DNA from: a candidate division TA06 bacterium
Lineage (GTDB): Bacteria; Edwardsbacteria; AC1; EtOH8
DNA: 64,000 nucleotides
Assembly (NCBI GenBank): GCA_016235665.1
Contig: JACRJI010000008.1
Location: 248,001 to 312,000 of the forward strand
Direction of reading: 5' to 3'
Shown: positions 21,819 through 30,835 of the stretch, in pieces
Layout of the letters: each line of letters starts with the position of its first letter
Numbering within the stretch: position 1 is the first letter of the stretch
Notes under the pieces: generated by a model
What the model saw: the letters and a program-made list of their open reading frames with translations, nothing else
What the model was told of the DNA's origin: nothing
Database searches by the model: none
Translations under genes and position numbers: made by a program

Positions 21819-22391
21819 CTATTTGCTGCTGATACCATGCAAATACGTATCCATGATCTGGTTCACCAAATAATCCTTCTTTTTCCCGGGGAATTCCATG
21901 ACCGCTACTTTTACCATGAAGCCCAGCTGCACTGCCATGAACCGGGGATCACCCCTTTTGAATAATTTCTGACTTATGCCGTCGGCTATCACTTCCGCCA
22001 CCAGGCTGTCGATTTTGGAATTGTTTCTTTTAAAGTGAGCGCGCCTGGTTTTTATCTTGCTTCCTTCTATCTCGTGCAACAGGATCATCAAGGAGCGGTT
22101 GGTCATCAGCAGATCGGTCATATCCGAGACCATTTTCCTGAGCTTTGCTTCCGGCGGCTCCTTTTTCCTGACATCGCGGGAAAGGCAATCGGTAAGATCG
22201 CTGATAGCCTGGTTCAGAATGCTGAAATACAGGTCCTCCTTGCCGGGGAAGTACCGGTATATGGTGCCTTTGCCGATGCCGGCCTGCCCGGCCACGTCTT
22301 CCATCAGCGTTTTTTGGAATCCCCGCTTGGCAAACACCACCGCGGCGGCTTTTAATATTTCCTGGCGCTTCAGATCGGTAACCGTTCTCAT
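21819..22391 (-). CDS. TetR-family repressor of the efflux operon, 190 aa
   Basis: The N-terminal helix-turn-helix is classic: ILKAAAVVFAKRGFQKTLME and IGKGTIYRYFPGKEDLY. The remaining helical core is the ligand/dimer domain. It is the first gene of its operon, with a consensus promoter and a perfect palindrome at 22418-22435, so it very likely represses itself and the pump genes behind it. The inducer is unknown. Confidence 0.93.
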   Translation of the reverse strand: MRTVTDLKRQEILKAAAVVFAKRGFQKTLMEDVAGQAGIGKGTIYRYFPGKEDLYFSILNQAISDLTDCLSRDVRKKEPPEAKLRKMVSDMTDLLMTNRSLMILLHEIEGSKIKTRRAHFKRNNSKIDSLVAEVIADGISQKLFKRGDPRFMAVQLGFMVKVAVMEFPGKKKDYLVNQIMDTYLHGISSK

Positions 22392-22417
22392 TTTATGCCT
22401 TTGCTATATAGATAATG

Positions 22418-22442
22418 GAACTGACTGGTCAGTTCTATTATA
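22418..22442 (-). promoter_or_regulatory. TetR operator over the transcription start
   Basis: GAACTGAC-TG-GTCAGTTC (22418-22435) is a perfect 8+8 palindrome. It starts one base downstream of the -10 box TATAAT (22442-22437), so a bound repressor would cover the start site. Confidence 0.85.
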
Positions 22443-22465
22443 CGCAATACACCTGTGAATGTCAA
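22437..22465 (-). promoter_or_regulatory. Consensus sigma-70 promoter of the tetR-efflux operon
   Basis: TTGACA (22465-22460), 17-base spacer, TATAAT (22442-22437): a perfect match to consensus in both boxes. It drives tetR, tolC-like, macA-like and macB-like genes. Confidence 0.9.
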
Positions 22466-22498
22466 GGGGGCTCAAATAATATTTTTTAGAAATAAACT

Positions 22499-22560
22499 AA
22501 CGGCCTTTCGCCAAAAGCGTCCGCCCTGGAGGGTAACGGATGCCTGAGGGAAAGACCGTT
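22499..22560. other. Compact two-stem structured element, unknown
   Basis: An outer stem pairs AACGG and CTTTC (22499-22509) with GAAAG and CCGTT (22550-22560), with one mismatch. An inner stem pairs 22517-22526 with 22531-22543 around the loop TGGA, with a TAA bulge. It lies upstream of the tetR promoter and past the terminator of the 22695-26105 gene. It may be a repeat element or a structured RNA. Confidence 0.45.
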
Positions 22561-22626
22561 TAAGGATAAATCCTAACATAACATTAGACCGGAGATCAGC
22601 CCAAAAGGTTTAACCGCCAATAAATA

Positions 22627-22659
22627 AAAGCGGACGGGATAACATATCCCGTCCGCTTT
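22627..22659 (-). terminator. Terminator of the Kelch-type exported protein gene
   Basis: AAAGCGGACGGGAT (22627-22640), loop AACAT, ATCCCGTCCGCTTT (22646-22659): a perfect 14-bp stem with short A/T ends, 35 bases past the stop at 22695. Confidence 0.85.
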
Positions 22660-22694
22660 GTCCGGCGCTTTCCGCCTAATGGTTCAGGTCAGGG

Positions 22695-25600
22695 TTATTT
22701 TACCATCAGCAGTTTTTTGGTGGACTGGAAGCTGCCGCTGTTCATCCGGTACATGTACACTCCGTTAGCAACTTTCTGTCCCGCCTCGTTCCGCCCGTTC
22801 CAGGTGACTTGGTGGTATCCGGCGCCCATGTTGCCGTTGACCAGGGTTTTTACCCTCTGCCCCGCGATGTTGTAGACCTCGATCTTCACCTGTCCCGCTT
22901 GGGGCAGGGCGAACTTAATGGTGCTGTTATCGCGGCTGGGGTTGGGATAGCTGGAGGCTAAGCTGTACACCCTGGGCAATCCGGCCTCAGAAGGCTGTCC
23001 GGCGGCGCCTGCTGCAAGATAAGTATGCCCCAGAACCCGGAAGATGGCGTCCATGGAAGAACCCGCAATAACGCTGGCCCTTAACCAGTCAGTGCCGGCG
23101 CCAAACCCGCCTCCGGGATTGAGCCATGAAGCTTCTGTCCCGGTGATGGCAGATTGCAGGTTCATTCCATATTGACCGTCCTTTTTGGCGGAAAATGCCA
23201 TATAGGGAGCGCAGGTCATCCAGCTTTTGCCGGGGGTCAGAACCACCGGGTTATCCAGATATACGATGAATTGAATTTCGCTTGAACCGGTTGTATCCTC
23301 GTCAAAAACCGCCGGGTTCATGTTCTCTGTCCACAATGCCTGGCTGAAGGCCGGGAAATGGCTGGCCGAGCTGTCACCGGTAAAGGCCAGATACAGGCTG
23401 TCCAAAACATGACCGGTGTGGCTGTTCCAGTAGGTGCCTTCTATCTCCACCGCTGTGATCTTCACAGAATCATAGCCGGCCGGGATATCAATGTCATCGG
23501 CCACATAGCAGCTGAATGACGGGTAGTCATAGAATATCTGGGAAGCGCCGTAGTTTTCCATTGTGTTTAACTGGTTGGCGATGACCTCCGGGGCTTCCCA
23601 AGTGGTAAAGGTGAACGGATTGGGGGCGGTCCCCGCCTTAAGATCGTAACCGTCCAAAGATTTTCCGGAATCCACCGAGACGCTGCAGACAGTCGAGTAA
23701 GCAAAAGCCGAGTGGTTCAGCGTCATGGTGGCCAGGTCTGCGCTCCAGGCCCTGGACCAGCCGGCGGGATCGGGATTGCAGGAATACGTGACAGTGGTGG
23801 TGTCCATCGGCTTGGAGAAGTTCACGGTTATCGGCGCCAGCAGGTGCACTCCGGTACCGTTGTTTGCCGGATCCACTGCAGTAACCACCGGGTTGGCTTT
23901 ATCCGAAGTGCCAAGGAACAGGGCCTCGTTCTCACCGGTGCTTTCCCCGGCAATTACGTACAACCACTCACCCATAATGGCTGCCTGTCCGGCGCCAATG
24001 GTGGCCGATGTCTTATCTGGCAGTTGGGTCCAAGTGTCTTCGGCTGGTGAATAATAATAGGCCGTAGCAGTAGCACTGCTGCCATTATACCCTGCAGCCA
24101 CGTAAAGTTTATGGTCGCGGACAGCAGTGGAAGGCCGGCAAAGGTTACCGGCTGGATAGGGTGTGCCGGCGGTCCAGGTTATACTGGTAGGATCAGTGGT
24201 ATCTATCACCCCGTAGTAACAGGCGCTGGTAAGGTACCCGCCTACCGAAACGATGGTGTCACCGCAGACTCCGCCGCCATTGGTACCCACGGTGCCCGGA
24301 ATGGCAGTTCCGGAGTTCCAGCTGTCATTGGCAACATCGTAGATCTGGACATTGTTGATTTGGGGCATTGTCCAGTTCCCGCCGCCCATGACGTATATCA
24401 ACGAGTCGCGCCACAAACCAGCCGCTGCTTCCATGGTGGCGGTGGGAAGGCTGGCCCTGGTGGTCAGCGAATCCCCATCCGGCCAATAGCAATAGACAGA
24501 GGTCAAGGGATTGGCCCAGGTCTCGCAGCCACCGATGACAAATATCCTGTCGCCTAGGGTAATGGCCGAGGCGCCGAACAGGTTGGTGGGAAAAGTAATG
24601 GCCGAATTGTTCCAGGTCTCTGTCAATGTATCATAATACTGGATAGTGTTGCAGAAAGTACCGCCGGGGGCTCCTCCGAACAGGTAAATCCGGCCGTTCC
24701 ATGGCGCCACGGCCTGGCCATACTGGTATGTTGGTAACGGGGTTTTAGATACCCAGATATTGTATCCGCTGCCGAAAGAACCAGATATTGTATCGTTAGC
24801 ATTATTCATATCATGGTCCATTTCGGCATAAGCCGTCATCTGGTAGATGCCCTCCAGCCTTACTCCCGGCCAGGCGGGGAATTCTACGGTGGTGTCGGCC
24901 CCGCCGGCCAGCCCGCTGATGTTAACTTCCTGGTCATACATCAGGTTTCCGCCGTAGGTGGCCTCGAAATTAGCTGTAAAGTCGGCGGTCTGGGTTGCCG
25001 CATTATGGAAGACTACTCTGGGTATGATATCGAGATCGGGATTGGCCGAACCCAGCGGGTTAAGTATCGCGTTTGCGGCCACATCCAGGTCCCAGGTGCG
25101 GAATTGCTTGGCCAAGGTGTCGTTCCAGTTGTAGTCATCGGCCAATGTCGTCCAAACAACTGCAGTATACCTGGTATAAGCCGCCGGAGTGAAGCCGCTG
25201 AAGATGAACTGCCTTAAGGAATCGGGTAGAATGCTGTCCGGGCTGGCTATCAGGGCCGAATCCAGGTAGAGTTGTGCTCCCAAGCTGTCGTTGATCCGGA
25301 AGAAAATCTGGAAATCGCTCTCCGGGCTCATTCCAAGGTCCTGAATGGTGGCAGTCGGCGTGAAAGGCACCGTCGGCGTGATCACAGCGGTCGGAAGATC
25401 GATGGAATTGACGCAGACATCATGGCCGGTTGGAATATATTCATGTCCCACGCTGACGTCGTCAATGAAAATCCCGTCGCCGCAGTCATCGGTATGATGG
25501 AAAGCCAAATAGACGGTCTGCCCGGCATACGCCGAAAGGTCTACGGCATATTGTGTCCAGGAATATACATAGTTGCCAGCACCATAATCATCATATAGAT

Positions 25601-26105
25601 GCAGCAAAGTGGTCGTAAAGCTTGCCGGCTGATTGTCCCCGGTTGATATTTTTATGTAAGTATCATCCTCATAACCGGGATCGTAGACATTCATCCAAAA
25701 ATAGAGTGTATCATTTGCCTGTATCGTTATTTGGGGAGTGATAAGCCAGTCTTCGGAATATTCGGAACAGTCATAATCAATGAAAGCGCTGTAACTGCCG
25801 TTATAGTAATCCAGATCAGACTGTTGCCAGGATTCATCCATGCCGGCGAGGTCTTGGGTGGTCCAGCCAGCCGGCGGAAAAGTTCCCTCAAAGTCTTCCT
25901 GTAAGTGCCAGGCTTTGGGATCGAGTTTTTTGACTGGAACAGCGCTCTTTTTTACCGCTACCGGTTTGGTCCGCAGTCTGCTGCGCCAGCCTTTAGCGCC
26001 GGTGGCACTGGATGCAGGATCCAGGTTTCCGCCCAGGTTCTTTGCCAGGCCTATACCTGCCGTAAAAAACAGAGCCAGGGTCAACAATACCCACTTTCTG
26101 GTCAT
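22695..26105 (-). CDS. Large exported protein with Kelch repeats and C-terminal FlgD-like sorting domain, 1136 aa
   Basis: Signal peptide MTRKWVLLTLALFFTAGIGLA. Residues about 70-220 (EDFEGTFPPAGWTTQD, YDCSEYSEDWLITPQI, IFIDDVSVG) form a cleaved-adhesin/MAM-like jelly roll. Residues about 225-450 resemble two CARDB-like beta domains. Residues about 460-690 carry Kelch repeats (GRIYLFGGAPGG, RIFVIGGCE, LIYVMGGGN). VTAVDPANNGTGVHLLAPIT is a bacterial Ig-like domain. The end (LASSYPNPSRDNSTIKFALP, KVANGVYMYRMNSG) is the FlgD-like/Por-type sorting domain. AAGGAG precedes the ATG. Surface or secreted protein; a carbohydrate or protein binding role is plausible. Confidence 0.85.
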   Translation of the reverse strand: MTRKWVLLTLALFFTAGIGLAKNLGGNLDPASSATGAKGWRSRLRTKPVAVKKSAVPVKKLDPKAWHLQEDFEGTFPPAGWTTQDLAGMDESWQQSDLDYYNGSYSAFIDYDCSEYSEDWLITPQITIQANDTLYFWMNVYDPGYEDDTYIKISTGDNQPASFTTTLLHLYDDYGAGNYVYSWTQYAVDLSAYAGQTVYLAFHHTDDCGDGIFIDDVSVGHEYIPTGHDVCVNSIDLPTAVITPTVPFTPTATIQDLGMSPESDFQIFFRINDSLGAQLYLDSALIASPDSILPDSLRQFIFSGFTPAAYTRYTAVVWTTLADDYNWNDTLAKQFRTWDLDVAANAILNPLGSANPDLDIIPRVVFHNAATQTADFTANFEATYGGNLMYDQEVNISGLAGGADTTVEFPAWPGVRLEGIYQMTAYAEMDHDMNNANDTISGSFGSGYNIWVSKTPLPTYQYGQAVAPWNGRIYLFGGAPGGTFCNTIQYYDTLTETWNNSAITFPTNLFGASAITLGDRIFVIGGCETWANPLTSVYCYWPDGDSLTTRASLPTATMEAAAGLWRDSLIYVMGGGNWTMPQINNVQIYDVANDSWNSGTAIPGTVGTNGGGVCGDTIVSVGGYLTSACYYGVIDTTDPTSITWTAGTPYPAGNLCRPSTAVRDHKLYVAAGYNGSSATATAYYYSPAEDTWTQLPDKTSATIGAGQAAIMGEWLYVIAGESTGENEALFLGTSDKANPVVTAVDPANNGTGVHLLAPITVNFSKPMDTTTVTYSCNPDPAGWSRAWSADLATMTLNHSAFAYSTVCSVSVDSGKSLDGYDLKAGTAPNPFTFTTWEAPEVIANQLNTMENYGASQIFYDYPSFSCYVADDIDIPAGYDSVKITAVEIEGTYWNSHTGHVLDSLYLAFTGDSSASHFPAFSQALWTENMNPAVFDEDTTGSSEIQFIVYLDNPVVLTPGKSWMTCAPYMAFSAKKDGQYGMNLQSAITGTEASWLNPGGGFGAGTDWLRASVIAGSSMDAIFRVLGHTYLAAGAAGQPSEAGLPRVYSLASSYPNPSRDNSTIKFALPQAGQVKIEVYNIAGQRVKTLVNGNMGAGYHQVTWNGRNEAGQKVANGVYMYRMNSGSFQSTKKLLMVK

Positions 26106-26169
26106 GGTTTTCTCCTTGTTATATTATGCTGAGATTTTGGTTTATTTGCAATAACTTTCACAACCTATG

Positions 26170-26198
26170 ATTATACACGTTAAAACCCGGTATGTCAA
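26170..26198 (-). promoter_or_regulatory. Consensus sigma-70 promoter of the Kelch-type gene
   Basis: TTGACA (26198-26193), 17-base spacer, TATAAT (26175-26170), both boxes perfect. The predicted start near 26163 gives a leader of about 58 bases. Confidence 0.88.
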
Positions 26199-26231
26199 CC
26201 AGTCCCCTAATGCAGATATTTTAAACAAACA

Positions 26232-26267
26232 AAATGCCCCAGACTTTTAAAAAGCCTGGGGTATTTC
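26232..26267. terminator. Terminator after the acyl-CoA dehydrogenase gene
   Basis: AAATGCCCCAG-CTTTT-AA-AAAG-CTGGGGTATTT: a stem of about 14 bp with one mismatch, 19 bases past the stop codon at 26286. It separates this gene from the Kelch-type gene. Confidence 0.75.
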
Positions 26268-26285
26268 AGGAATATATGATTTTCC

Positions 26286-27446
26286 TTATTCCTTCCCTCC
26301 GGCCGCCTCCTTGATCAGGTTGGAGGCGATCACGGTGCGCTGGATCTGGTTGGTGCCCTCGTAGATCTGGGTGATCTTGGCGTCGCGCATCATCTTCTCC
26401 ACCGGGTATTCCTTCATGTAGCCATAGCCGCCCAGCACCTGGACAGCGTTGGTGGTCACTTCCATGGCCACATCCGACGCAAAGCACTTGCACATGGCGC
26501 TCTCCTTGGCGAACTTCTTCTCACCGGAGTCGATCATCCTGGCCGTGGCATAGACCAGCGACCGGGCGGCTTCCAGCTTCATGGCCATGTCGGCCAGCAT
26601 GAACTGCACCCCCTGGAAGGCCGAGATCGGCTTGCCAAACTGCACCCGCTCCCGGGAATACTTCACCGCTTCGTCCAGCGCCCCCTGGGCTATGCCCAAA
26701 GCCTGGGCCGCCACGCCGGGACGGGTCCGGTCCAAAGTGCCCATGGCCACCAGAAAGCCCATGCCCTCCTTGCCCAGCACCTGATCCTTGTGGATCCGGC
26801 AGTTGTCGAACACCAGCTCGCGGGTGACCGAGGCCCTGATGCCCATCTTGTTCTCCTTCTTGCCGAAGGAGAACCCGGGCGTCCCCTTTTCCACGATGAA
26901 GGCGGTGGCCCCGCGGCTGCCCTTGGATTTGTCGGTCAGGGCCACCACGGTATAGATCTCGGCCTCGCCGCCGTTGGTGATCCACTGCTTGGTGCCGTTG
27001 AGCACAAAGAAATCCCCGTCCCTGACCGCAGTGGTCTGGATGCCGCCGGCATCCGAACCGGCGTTGGCCTCGGTCAGACCGAAGGCCCCCAGTTTCTTGC
27101 CGCTGGCGATGTCCGGCAGGTATTTCTTCTTCTGTTCCTCGGTGCCGAACAGGATGATGGGGAAGGTCCCCAGCCCGGTGGCGGCAAAGGACAGTGAGAT
27201 TCCCCCGCAGAAGCGGGACAGCTCCTCGGTGGCGATCACCATCTCCATCACCCCGCCGCCCATGCCCCCGAAGGCTTCCGGGATATAGACCCCGCAGATG
27301 TCGGCCGCAGCCAACAGCTTGATTATGTCCCAGGGGAATTCACCGGTCTCGTCGTAATGTTCGCGCACCGGCTTGATCTTCTCCACCCCTATCTTGTGGC
27401 AGAGGTCCTTGATCATCATCTGTTCTTCGGTCAGAAAGTAGTTCAT
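26286..27446 (-). CDS. Acyl-CoA dehydrogenase, 386 aa
   Basis: I use the ATG at 27446 (MNYFLTEEQMMIKDLC); a TTG four codons earlier lies inside the ribosome site. N-terminal helical domain, then FGLTEANAGSDAGG (FAD contact), WITNGGEAEIYTVV, and RVQFGKPISAFQGVQ. QVLGGYGYMKEYPVEKMMRDAK and IYEGTNQIQR contain the catalytic Glu of short-chain type enzymes. Length and motif order are normal. It oxidises acyl-CoA at C2-C3, passing electrons to ETF. No ETF genes are adjacent. Confidence 0.95.
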   Translation of the reverse strand: MNYFLTEEQMMIKDLCHKIGVEKIKPVREHYDETGEFPWDIIKLLAAADICGVYIPEAFGGMGGGVMEMVIATEELSRFCGGISLSFAATGLGTFPIILFGTEEQKKKYLPDIASGKKLGAFGLTEANAGSDAGGIQTTAVRDGDFFVLNGTKQWITNGGEAEIYTVVALTDKSKGSRGATAFIVEKGTPGFSFGKKENKMGIRASVTRELVFDNCRIHKDQVLGKEGMGFLVAMGTLDRTRPGVAAQALGIAQGALDEAVKYSRERVQFGKPISAFQGVQFMLADMAMKLEAARSLVYATARMIDSGEKKFAKESAMCKCFASDVAMEVTTNAVQVLGGYGYMKEYPVEKMMRDAKITQIYEGTNQIQRTVIASNLIKEAAGGKE

Positions 27447-27534
27447 TTCAGCCCTCAATTTGCAATGTGTGTTTATTTACAGGAACCTGCCCACTAAATA
27501 CACTAAAGGAGACTAATATATTACTTTCCATTAT

Positions 27535-28332
27535 TTAGTGGATTTCGCGGGTAAGGTTTTCTTCGGACTTCAGTTTTTCCAGGGTCTGCTGGGCCGCCAG
27601 CTGTTCGGCTTCCTTCTTGGTGCCGGCCCGGGCCAGCCCGTAGCGCTTGCGGGAGATTTTCAGCTCCACCTCAAAGGTCCGGTGGTGCTCTGGGCCGGCG
27701 TCCGATTTAAGGGTGTAGCGGACGGGGCGGTCATCCCGGCGGGACTGCATGTATTCCTGGAGCAGGCCCTTGAAATTCTTGTAGGCCTCGTTGTTGGAAA
27801 GATGGATGATCTGCCAGAATAGCGTTTTTTGCAGAAATATCCTGACCGCCTTTAGGCCGGAATCCAGATAATAGGCCGCGATCAGCGATTCCATGGCATC
27901 GCAGAGTATGGAATCCTTGTAGCGCCCGCCGGAAGAAACTTCCTCCCGGGACATCTCCAGCAGTTCCCCCACTCCCAGTTCCTTGGCCAGCTTGGCCAAA
28001 ATCTTCTTACTGACCACCAGGGACCGGACCTCGGTCAGCTGGCCCTCGTCGTCCTTGGGCCTGGATGTGTAGAGGTATTCGCAGACCAAAAGACCCAGCA
28101 CCGAATCACCCAAAAGTTCCAGCCGTTCGTTGGAATCAATGTGGCGTCCGGCGGCCGAGCGGTGCTTAAGGGCCTGGAGAAAATAGTTCCGGTTCTTTAT
28201 CTTCCAACCCAGCCTCTGCCGGATCTTATCCAGCGCCTGCTGGCGTTCCGGGGAGAGTTTTTTGTCCCCGGCGCCGAATAACTTTTTAAACAATTGGATT
28301 CCAGGATTGATTTTGGAAATTTGACTTTTCAA
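27535..28332 (-). CDS. rnc: Ribonuclease III, 265 aa
   Basis: The catalytic domain has NERLELLGDSVLGLLVCEYLY (Glu and Asp ligands) and DAMESLIAAYYLDSG with the second acidic pair. A C-terminal double-stranded-RNA-binding domain (YKNFKGLLQEYMQ to AGTKKEAEQLAAQQTLEKL) follows. It processes rRNA precursors and structured mRNAs. An N-terminal extension of about 35 residues is slightly long for the family. It is placed directly after fabF, as in many bacteria where rnc follows the fab-acpP genes. Confidence 0.96.
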   Translation of the reverse strand: MKSQISKINPGIQLFKKLFGAGDKKLSPERQQALDKIRQRLGWKIKNRNYFLQALKHRSAAGRHIDSNERLELLGDSVLGLLVCEYLYTSRPKDDEGQLTEVRSLVVSKKILAKLAKELGVGELLEMSREEVSSGGRYKDSILCDAMESLIAAYYLDSGLKAVRIFLQKTLFWQIIHLSNNEAYKNFKGLLQEYMQSRRDDRPVRYTLKSDAGPEHHRTFEVELKISRKRYGLARAGTKKEAEQLAAQQTLEKLKSEENLTREIH

Positions 28333-28388
28333 CGAAAAATAAGATTAAAGCAACGTTTGATTCTGTATTTGCAGTATACTGCAAAACA

Positions 28389-29630
28389 TTAAGATACGTA
28401 TTCTTTAAAAGCCAGACAAACATTATGACCGCCGAAACCGAATGAATTGGAAAGCGCCGCCCTGACCTTGGCCGGCCGGGCCTTATTGGGCACATAATCC
28501 AGGTCGCATTCCGGATCCGGGGTGGTGTAGTTGATGGTGGGATGAATGACCCCGTTCTTGATGGTCAGCACGGTGGCCACGGCCTCCACCCCGGCGGCCG
28601 CCCCCAGCAGGTGGCCGGTCATGGATTTGGTGGAAGACACCGCCAGCTTTTTGGCATGGTCGCCGAAGACCGTCTTTATGGCCGCGGTCTCGTATTTGTC
28701 GTTCATGTCGGTGGAGGTGCCGTGGGCGTTGATATAATCCACCTCCTCCGGCTTCAGGTCTCCGGTCCTCAGCGCCATTTTCATGGCCCTAACCGCGCCC
28801 TCGCCGCCGGGGGCCGGCGCCGTGATATGGTGGGCGTCGCCGCTGGCGCCGTAGCCAACCAGTTCGGCATAGATCTTGGCGCCACGGGCCTTGGCGTGCT
28901 CCAATTCCTCCAGGATCAGTATCCCGGCGCCCTCGCCCATCACAAAGCCGTCGCGGTCCTTGTCAAAGGGTCTTGAGGCGTGTTCCGGATCGTCGTTGCG
29001 CAGGGACAGGGCCCTTAAGGCGCAGAAGCCGGCCAAAGCCAGCGGGGTGATCGGGGCCTCGGCCCCGCCGCAGATCATGGCGTCGCTGTCGCCGGTCTGG
29101 ATGCTCTTCAGCGCTTCGCCTATGGCATGGCCGCCCGAGGCGCAGGCCGAGACCGTGGCAAAGTTGGGGCCCTTGGCCCCGAAAGAAATGGAGACCTGCC
29201 CGGCCGCGATGTCGCTGATCATCATGGGCACGAAGAACGGGGAGACCCGGTCCGGCCCGGCCTGGATCAGCTTGGTGTGCTGCTCTTCCCAGGTCTCGGT
29301 GCCGCCGATGCCGGAGGCGATGATCACCCCGGTGCGCTCGGCCAGTTCCCCTTCGATCTTGATCCCGGAATCATCTATGGCCATTTTTGAGGCCGCCATG
29401 GCGTAATGAGTATAGCGGTCCATCCGGCGCAGTTCCTTGCGGTCTATGAACTGGGACGGGTCAAAGTTCTTGACCTCGCCGGCGATCCGCGCGCTATATT
29501 TTGAGACGTCGAACCGGGTGATCTGCCCAATCCCATTCCGGCCTTCGGTCAGACTTTTCCAAAATTCATCCTGACTGTTTCCCACGGGGGAAATGACCCC
29601 CAATCCGGTGATAACAACCCTTCGTTTCAT
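28389..29630 (-). CDS. fabF: 3-oxoacyl-ACP synthase II, 413 aa
   Basis: [14 protein letters not shown] holds the catalytic Cys. [14 protein letters not shown] and [16 protein letters not shown] hold the two His. [14 protein letters not shown] is the typical end. It elongates acyl-ACP by condensing malonyl-ACP. Full length. It follows acpP with a strong hairpin (29665-29696) between the two, which may set the ratio of ACP to FabF. Confidence 0.97.
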   Translation of the reverse strand: MKRRVVITGLGVISPVGNSQDEFWKSLTEGRNGIGQITRFDVSKYSARIAGEVKNFDPSQFIDRKELRRMDRYTHYAMAASKMAIDDSGIKIEGELAERTGVIIASGIGGTETWEEQHTKLIQAGPDRVSPFFVPMMISDIAAGQVSISFGAKGPNFATVSACASGGHAIGEALKSIQTGDSDAMICGGAEAPITPLALAGFCALRALSLRNDDPEHASRPFDKDRDGFVMGEGAGILILEELEHAKARGAKIYAELVGYGASGDAHHITAPAPGGEGAVRAMKMALRTGDLKPEEVDYINAHGTSTDMNDKYETAAIKTVFGDHAKKLAVSSTKSMTGHLLGAAAGVEAVATVLTIKNGVIHPTINYTTPDPECDLDYVPNKARPAKVRAALSNSFGFGGHNVCLAFKEYVS

Positions 29631-29664
29631 AATCTTTTCTATCTGCCGTTGTTGTTTTTGGTAC

Positions 29665-29696
29665 GGAGAGGCGCCTGAGTTGAAAAGCGCCTCTCC
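29665..29696. promoter_or_regulatory. 10-bp hairpin between acpP and fabF
   Basis: GGAGAGGCGC (29665-29674) pairs with GCGCCTCTCC (29687-29696) across a 12-base loop. There is no T-run, so it is more likely a processing or attenuation site that leaves acpP mRNA abundant, in keeping with the large need for ACP (inference). Confidence 0.6.
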
Positions 29697-29720
29697 TGTT
29701 TCTGCTTGGGATCCGGGTAT

Positions 29721-29969
29721 TTATTTCCCGGCCTTCTCGGCCATCTTCTTTTCGATATATTCCACCGCCACGCCCACCTTGGTAAGCTTTTCGGCTTCGT
29801 CGTCCGGGATCTCCATCCCGAATTTCTCTTCCAGGGCCATCACCAGTTCCACGGTGTCCAGCGAATCGGCGCCCAGATCCTCGATGAACGAGGCCTCCAT
29901 GGTCACCTGCGAAGCGTCCACACCCAACCGGTCGATGACGATCTTCTTGACATCATCTATTACTGCCAT
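29721..29969 (-). CDS. acpP: Acyl carrier protein, 82 aa
   Basis: The start is the ATG at 29969 ([16 protein letters not shown]), preceded by AAAGGAGGTG; the GTG inside this sequence is the ribosome site and not the start. [20 protein letters not shown] carries the Ser that receives phosphopantetheine. Acidic, normal length. It holds growing acyl chains for FabD, FabH, FabG and FabF. Confidence 0.97.
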   Translation of the reverse strand: MAVIDDVKKIVIDRLGVDASQVTMEASFIEDLGADSLDTVELVMALEEKFGMEIPDDEAEKLTKVGVAVEYIEKKMAEKAGK

Positions 29970-30051
29970 TTGTTTCACCTCCTTTTCTAGTGGTTTATTA
30001 AATTGTTGGTATGTTACTTAAGTTATTCTCTATCCTATTTAGCTTCTCCTT

Positions 30052-30090
30052 CCCTCTCATAATGCGTTAGGAGAGGGACCAAGGGTGAGG
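30052..30090. repeat. CCCTCTC/GAGAGGG hairpin repeat in the acpP leader
   Basis: CCCTCTC (30052-30058) pairs with GAGAGGG (30071-30077), followed by ACCAAGGGTGAGG. The wording is that of widespread intergenic repeats. It occupies most of the gap between fabG and acpP. Confidence 0.45.
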
Positions 30091-30092
30091 TC

Positions 30093-30833
30093 TCACATCA
30101 CCAAACCGCCATCCACATGCAGCACCTGGCCGGTAATATAGGCCGCCTGCTCCGATACCAGGAATAGCACCGCGTTGGCCACATCGTCCACGCTGCCCAT
30201 CCGGCCCAGCGGGATGCCCTTCTTGTAGTTCTCCTTGACCTCGTCGGTCAACTTGGCGGTCATGGCGGTCTCGATGAAACCCGGGGCGATGGCGTTGCAG
30301 GTGATGTTGCGCGAGGCGAACTCCTTGGCGGTGGACTTCGTGAAGGCGATCAAACCTCCTTTGGATGCCGCGTAGTTGGACTGCCCGGCGTTGCCCATCA
30401 CGCCTATCACTGAGGACATGTTGACTATCCGTCCGTAGCGCTGTTTCATCATGATCCGGGTGACGGCTTTGGTCAGCAGGAAGGCGCCTTTAAGGTTGAC
30501 GTCCAGCACCAGGTCCCAGTCCTTCTCTTCCATCCGCATCATCAGGTTGTCGCGGGTCACCCCGGCATTGTTGACTAAGATGTCCAATGCTGTAAATGTC
30601 TCCTGGGCTTTCTTCACTAACTCCGTGACCTCAGCAGCATCGGCTACGTTGCACTTGACAGCGATGGCCTTCCGGCCCAGGGCCTCGATCTCCCTGGCGG
30701 TCTTATCGGCCTCTTCCAGATTGACGTCGCTGACCACGATGTTGGCCCCGGCCTTGGCCAGCGCCAGGGCGATTGATTTTCCTATGCCCTGGGCCGAACC
30801 GGTAACGATGGCGTTTTTATTTTCTAGGATCAT
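30093..30833 (-). CDS. fabG: 3-oxoacyl-ACP reductase, 246 aa
   Basis: Short-chain dehydrogenase: AIVTGSAQGIGKSIA (NADPH loop), NNAGVTRDNLMMRM, SSVIGVMGNAGQSNYAASKGG with the catalytic Ser, Tyr and Lys. The final LHVDGGLVM is typical. It reduces 3-oxoacyl-ACP. The start lies 2 bases after the stop of the embedded lipoprotein gene, so the two are translated together. Confidence 0.96.
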   Translation of the reverse strand: MILENKNAIVTGSAQGIGKSIALALAKAGANIVVSDVNLEEADKTAREIEALGRKAIAVKCNVADAAEVTELVKKAQETFTALDILVNNAGVTRDNLMMRMEEKDWDLVLDVNLKGAFLLTKAVTRIMMKQRYGRIVNMSSVIGVMGNAGQSNYAASKGGLIAFTKSTAKEFASRNITCNAIAPGFIETAMTAKLTDEVKENYKKGIPLGRMGSVDDVANAVLFLVSEQAAYITGQVLHVDGGLVM

Positions 30834-30835
30834 TT

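Larger units (their letters stand above)
22392..22694. other. Regulatory intergenic region
   Basis: No gene in about 300 bases. It contains, from low to high: the tetR operator and promoter (22418-22465), the two-stem structured element (22499-22560) and the terminator of the Kelch-type gene (22627-22659). Confidence 0.8.
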
